Below are positions 60,365 through 64,000 of a DNA stretch of 64,000 bases, in pieces. The stretch covers positions 62,001-126,000 of the forward strand of contig NZ_JAVDXI010000006.1 of the NCBI RefSeq assembly GCF_031457805.1, given 5' to 3'. The notes beneath the pieces are model-generated. The model was given only the letters and a program-made list of their open reading frames with translations, had not been told where the DNA came from and searched no databases. Positions within the stretch are counted from its first letter, which is position 1. The number at the start of each line of letters is the position of its first letter. Made by a program: the position numbers and the translations under genes. The DNA is from Caulobacter sp031457805 (lineage in GTDB: Bacteria > Pseudomonadota > Alphaproteobacteria > Caulobacterales > Caulobacteraceae).

Positions 60365-61813
60365 TTGACCGCTTCACTCCCGACGTCCCAAGCCCTCCGT
60401 CTCAGCGCGACCAGCTATCCCGGCGTGATCCCGGGCGTGGCCATTCCCGCATATGATCGCGACAAGGTTCAGATCGGCGTGGTGCACTTCGGCCCAGGGG
60501 CGTTCCACCGGGCGCATCAGGCCTACTATTTCGACAAGCTGCTGGAGAGCGATCCGCGCTGGGGCGTCTGCGCCGTCTCTCTGAAGAGCCCGGGCGTTCG
60601 CGACGCGCTGGAGCCCCAGGATGGGCTCTACACCCTGGCGCAGCTCGACGCCGAGACGACCTTCCGGGTCGTGGGTTCGATCCTCGAAGTCCTGGTGGCG
60701 CCGGAAGACCCGCCTTCCGTCTTCGCGCGCCTCGCCGCCCCGACGACCCGGATCGTCACCCTCACGGTTACGGAGAAAGGCTACACGCTCTCCTCAGACG
60801 GCGGGCTGGACGAAAGCCATCCGGACATCCTTCACGACCTGGCCAATCCACGCGAACCCAAGAGCGCGGTCGGCTATCTCGTCGAAGGTCTTCGGCGCCG
60901 CTTCGCCGCCGGCTTGGCGCCCTACGCCGTGGTGGCGTGCGATAACCTCGCGGACAACGGCTGGCGCCTGAAGGCGGCCGTGGTCGCCTACGCCGCCAAG
61001 CTGGACGGCGAACTGGCGGCTTGGATCGATCGCGAGGGCCGGTTCCCGCGCACCATGGTCGACAGCATCACACCGGCGACCGACGACGCCCTTCGGGCGC
61101 GGACGCTGGCCGCGACAGGCCTTGAGGACGCCTGGCCGATCCAGCGCGAGGCCTTCACCCAGTGGGTCGTCGAAGACGTTCTTCCCGCCGACGGGCCGGA
61201 CCTCGCCGGTGTCGGCGTGATCCTGACCGATGACGTGCGCGGGTTCGAGCGCGCCAAGCTTCGCCTGCTGAACGGCGTGCACTCCACCCTGGCCTATGTC
61301 GGCATTCTGCGGGGCCACGAGACGGTCTTTGAGGCCATCAGCGATTCTGAGCTTGCTGAACTGGCGCGGGACATGATGACGAACGACATCATCCCCACCC
61401 TGACGCCGCCGCGCGGTCTTGATCTGCACGCTTACGCAGACGCCATTCTCGCCCGCTTCCGTAACCCCGAAATCCGCCACCTGCTGGCCCAGATCGCTTG
61501 GGACGGCTCGCAAAAGCTTCCGTTCCGAATCCTGGGGACCTTGACCGAGGCCCTTGAGGCCGGCCGGTCCGTCGAGCGGCTTGTCACCCCGCTGGCGGCC
61601 TGGATGCGGTTCGTGGCCTTGCGCGCCAAGTCCGGCGAAGCCATCGTCGATCCCCTGCAGGAGCATCTTCTGGCGCTGGGCCTTGCTGCGACCGGCGAGC
61701 CCCGCGCCGACGTCGCCGCTTTCCTGACCTTGGATGCGGTGTTCCCGTCTTCGCTTGCCAGCGATCCTCGCTTCGTGTCGGCCCTGGAGAAGGCCTACGC
61801 CAGGCTCGCCTAA
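60365..61813 (+). CDS. uxuB: Fructuronate/tagaturonate reductase (mannitol dehydrogenase family)
   Basis: NAD-dependent polyol dehydrogenase of 482 residues. VQIGVVHFGPGAFHRAHQAY is the nucleotide-binding start, and IVTLTVTEKGYTL, DSITPATDDAL and KLRLLNGVHSTLAYVGIL (catalytic Lys) follow. The sequence resembles UxuB rather than UxaB, yet the adjacent dehydratase is UxaA, so the true substrate is open. The start is TTG 60365 with only a weak ribosome site. Its end overlaps the convergent sugar transferase by 4 bases. Confidence 0.88.
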   Translation: MTASLPTSQALRLSATSYPGVIPGVAIPAYDRDKVQIGVVHFGPGAFHRAHQAYYFDKLLESDPRWGVCAVSLKSPGVRDALEPQDGLYTLAQLDAETTFRVVGSILEVLVAPEDPPSVFARLAAPTTRIVTLTVTEKGYTLSSDGGLDESHPDILHDLANPREPKSAVGYLVEGLRRRFAAGLAPYAVVACDNLADNGWRLKAAVVAYAAKLDGELAAWIDREGRFPRTMVDSITPATDDALRARTLAATGLEDAWPIQREAFTQWVVEDVLPADGPDLAGVGVILTDDVRGFERAKLRLLNGVHSTLAYVGILRGHETVFEAISDSELAELARDMMTNDIIPTLTPPRGLDLHAYADAILARFRNPEIRHLLAQIAWDGSQKLPFRILGTLTEALEAGRSVERLVTPLAAWMRFVALRAKSGEAIVDPLQEHLLALGLAATGEPRADVAAFLTLDAVFPSSLASDPRFVSALEKAYARLA

Positions 61814-62370
61814 CGCGTGACGCCGCGCGCGGTCAGCACCGGCACGACAGTGCTGACCAGGATACGCAGGTCGAACAGGAACGACCGACGGCGCAGATAG
61901 TCGGCGTCCAAAGCGACCTTGTCAGGAATGGCCAGTTCGTCGCGTCCGTTGATCTGCGCCCAGCCGGTCACGCCGGGGCGGAGAACATCGACACCAGCCG
62001 CCTGCCGCGCCGCGGTCAGGTCATCCTGGTTGAACAGGGCCGGCCGCGGCCCCACCAAGCTCATGTGCCCGACGAGCACACTCCAAAGTTGGGGCAGTTC
62101 ATCGAGACTGAGCTTACGCATCGCGCCGCCGATCGGCGTGAGCCATTGATCGGGATTGTCGAGCAGGTGGGTGGCGACCTCGGGCGTATCGATGCGCATC
62201 GTGCGAAACTTCGGCATCGGAAACAGCGCCGAGGCCCGCCCCACGCGCTGCGACCAGTAGAGGCCCGGTCCGGGAGAGGTCATCCGAACAAGCAGCCACA
62301 GCACCGCAAGAGGCAGGGCCAGAACGACCAGCCCGAACGCTGCAGCCAGCAAGTCGAACGCGCGCTTCAT
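61810..62370 (-). CDS. Bacterial sugar transferase (polyprenyl-phosphate glycosyl-1-phosphate transferase)
   Basis: Minimal monotopic phosphoglycosyltransferase of 186 residues, the PglC-like core that attaches the first sugar phosphate to undecaprenyl phosphate for surface polysaccharides. One N-terminal membrane helix (LLAAAFGLVVLALPLAVLWL), then RVGRASALFPMPKFRTMRID, LRKLSLDELPQLWSVLVGHM-like RKLSLDELPQLWSVL (catalytic Asp-Glu), SLVGPRPAL and RPGVTGWAQINGRDEL. It lacks the large N-terminal domain of WbaP-type enzymes. Confidence 0.92.
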   Translation of the reverse strand: MKRAFDLLAAAFGLVVLALPLAVLWLLVRMTSPGPGLYWSQRVGRASALFPMPKFRTMRIDTPEVATHLLDNPDQWLTPIGGAMRKLSLDELPQLWSVLVGHMSLVGPRPALFNQDDLTAARQAAGVDVLRPGVTGWAQINGRDELAIPDKVALDADYLRRRSFLFDLRILVSTVVPVLTARGVTR

Positions 62371-62384
62371 GCAAAGCGCTCAGG

Positions 62385-64000
62385 CTAGGCCAAGTCGCCG
62401 CTGGCCGCGTCAAGCAGCAGATAGGCCCGCCCCGCATCGGACGAAAGCAGCGCCGCCAGCAGGAAGCCTTCCCGATCCTGGCCGGCGGCCTCGTCGATCA
62501 TGCCCGCATAGCGCTTGAGGAAGCGCTCGGTGTTGCTCTTCAGCGTCGCGTCGGAGAACAGGCGCCGGACCAGCCGCCGGATCGCGGCCGGGGCCAGGCG
62601 CTTGACCACCTCGCGCGCGCCGCTGGCGTCGCGGGTCTGAAGCGCGGCGGCGATCTCGTCGATCCGCCCGCGCGGCAGGAGGGCATGGGGGTCAATGCCC
62701 ATGGCGGTGATCTCGGCGGCAAGCTTCTCGCCCAGCGCCGCGTCACCGGGCGTGCTGCTCTCGATGCCCGACAGCAGACCGCGCCAACTCCAATTGCCGT
62801 CCGCCTCGTTTTCCGCCGGCGGCGCGCCGGCCTGCTTGCGCGCGGAGGCCTGCTCAAAGACCGAGCGGAACTCCTGGTCAGTGGCGGTGGGCGTCAGCCG
62901 CAGGCGGCGACGGTCGGCGGGCGGCTCGTCCTCATCGTCGAACTCGACGGTCGGGAGCGGTGAAGGCGGCGGTGGGGGCGCAGCGGCGCGCGTGCGGACG
63001 GGCGGCGTCGCGGCCGTGCTCGCGCGAGCAGCGACGGTCGAGATCCCGGAGGCCGTCACAGCGCCCGCCGCCTCGCTCAGCATCTCGTAGTTGCGACGGA
63101 CGCGCTCCTGGAAGGCCTGGTCGATCGCCGCCGTCTCCTCGGCGGTACGACGCACGGCGTTCATCAGTTGCTCGACGCCTTGCTCGATCGCGATACGGAC
63201 CTCGCCGGCTTTCTGCAGCGCTTCAGCTGGCAGGTCAGCGGTGCGGCGACCAATCTCGGCCAGCATGGTTTCAAGCTCGTCGAGCGTGCCCCGCGCCGTC
63301 TGCACGGAGTCCTGAAGCTTCTGGGACGTCCGGGCTCCAGCCTGCTCAACCATCTGGGCCGAGTGCTCGATGATATCGCGCGCCTCTTCCATCCGAGACT
63401 CGAAGACCGCGTCGGCCTTCTGTCCGGCGGCGAAGGCGATCTCGTTGAGCTGGTCCACACGACTACGCGCCGCCTCGACCCGCGCCTCGACACTCTCGCT
63501 GGCCTTTAGCGCGGCTTCCGCCATGGCCTCCATCGCCGCTTTTAGCTCTTCCTCAAGCAAGGTCCGCTGGTTCTCGGCGACGTCGCCGATCGTCTCGAGG
63601 GTCTTCTTGGCCTCCTCGGCCAGGATCTCACGCTGCGATTTCGCCCCGTCCGCCATCTCGCGGAACTGGTCGGCGGCCGAGCTGATCAAGCCGCGCAGGA
63701 TCTCGGCCCCCATGGCGGCGGTGTCTGAAAGCTCGGTGGCGCCGACCCGGGTGTAGGCCACAAACTCGGTGAGTTGTGCGGTCCGCGTCTCAGCTTCGGC
63801 GGCGAAGTCTTCCTGCTCGGACCGGAGCGCTTGACTGATTTCGACCAGGGCGGCGCGCTGTGCGGCGAGGGTCTTCTCAACCGAAGCAACCTGATCGCCA
63901 ACGCCGACACCGGCGGTCTCGAGGCGCGCGATCTGGCGGGAAAGGTCCTCAGCCCCGACACGCGCCGCATCCGACGCTTCGGCGGCGGCGGCGGCCAGGT
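62385..64000 (-). CDS. tipN: Coiled-coil polarity protein, TipN-like (5' truncated)
   Basis: The frame stays open to the window edge, so the N-terminus is missing; about 538 residues are visible. Most of the visible part up to about residue 310 is heptad-rich coiled coil with Ala/Glu/Arg bias (AEEAKKTLETIGDVAENQRT, VEARVEAARSRVDQLNEIAF). A Pro-rich linker follows (TRAAAPPPPPSPLPTVEFDD), then a globular C-terminal domain (AALQTRDASGAREVVKRLAP, LFSDATLKSNTERFLKRY). C. crescentus TipN is a membrane-anchored coiled-coil marker of the new pole. I assign it from architecture and remembered gene order near the uxa genes, not from alignment. Confidence 0.7.
   Translation of the reverse strand, partial: LAAAAAEASDAARVGAEDLSRQIARLETAGVGVGDQVASVEKTLAAQRAALVEISQALRSEQEDFAAEAETRTAQLTEFVAYTRVGATELSDTAAMGAEILRGLISSAADQFREMADGAKSQREILAEEAKKTLETIGDVAENQRTLLEEELKAAMEAMAEAALKASESVEARVEAARSRVDQLNEIAFAAGQKADAVFESRMEEARDIIEHSAQMVEQAGARTSQKLQDSVQTARGTLDELETMLAEIGRRTADLPAEALQKAGEVRIAIEQGVEQLMNAVRRTAEETAAIDQAFQERVRRNYEMLSEAAGAVTASGISTVAARASTAATPPVRTRAAAPPPPPSPLPTVEFDDEDEPPADRRRLRLTPTATDQEFRSVFEQASARKQAGAPPAENEADGNWSWRGLLSGIESSTPGDAALGEKLAAEITAMGIDPHALLPRGRIDEIAAALQTRDASGAREVVKRLAPAAIRRLVRRLFSDATLKSNTERFLKRYAGMIDEAAGQDREGFLLAALLSSDAGRAYLLLDAASGDLA

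Overview
The window reads as the chromosome of a Caulobacter, probably close to C. vibrioides/crescentus. The evidence is GC-rich coding sequence with dense gene packing, several TonB-dependent receptors, alphaproteobacterial gene types, Caulobacter-style promoter elements, and a gene order ending in what looks like the polarity gene tipN. No tRNA, rRNA, insertion sequence, prophage or CRISPR array was seen. About 48 protein genes are annotated; the first (UvrD-like helicase) and last (TipN-like) run off the window.

Layout. 1-10.5 kb is housekeeping: helicase, LtrA-like membrane protein, prmA, an Xaa-Pro aminopeptidase, a DUF2147 protein, a DnaQ-like exonuclease and ligA. 10.5-17.4 kb holds an acyltransferase, then a three-gene ABC exporter operon divergent from a siderophore-type TonB receptor across a short palindrome. 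17.4-24.4 kb is cell envelope and phosphate: a candidate small RNA, a class A PBP, pstS behind a Pho box, and a YcbK/YcbB-like murein pair. 24.6-31.7 kb is trehalose and polysaccharide: a GH15 enzyme, a TonB receptor with an odd glycine-rich insert, otsB and otsA. 31.7-32.1 kb has an orphan BlaI-type repressor. 35.8-39.1 kb is an arsenic cassette (arsN1, arsH / arsR, arsC, aquaglyceroporin, second arsC) without an efflux pump. 39.2-48.9 kb mixes a tryptophan-halogenase-like gene, a serine hydrolase, an AraC regulator, a cation/H+ antiporter, a Phd/PIN toxin-antitoxin pair and small conserved genes.

The main system is a dispersed uronate regulon. Uptake and a hydratase-like enzyme lie at 32.3-34.5 kb, kdgK and eda at 48.9-50.7 kb, and kduD, kduI, uxaC, a LacI repressor, uxaA and a uxuB-like reductase at 54.2-61.8 kb. 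Together they convert hexuronates and unsaturated pectin products to KDG, KDPG, pyruvate and triose phosphate. Six copies of one operator-like sequence (core GACACCGGT) sit in front of these blocks and nowhere else I noticed, which points to the LacI protein at 57.5 kb as the shared repressor. The anaplerotic ppc gene lies within the block.

Best candidates for undescribed biology: two unrelated single-pass proteins ending in the same GMTSR tail; a roughly 80-nt small RNA with promoter, anti-SD-like C-rich stretch and terminator antisense to the receptor-PBP gap; the six-site uronate regulon with a long kdg leader; and the exporter/receptor pair sharing a palindromic operator.
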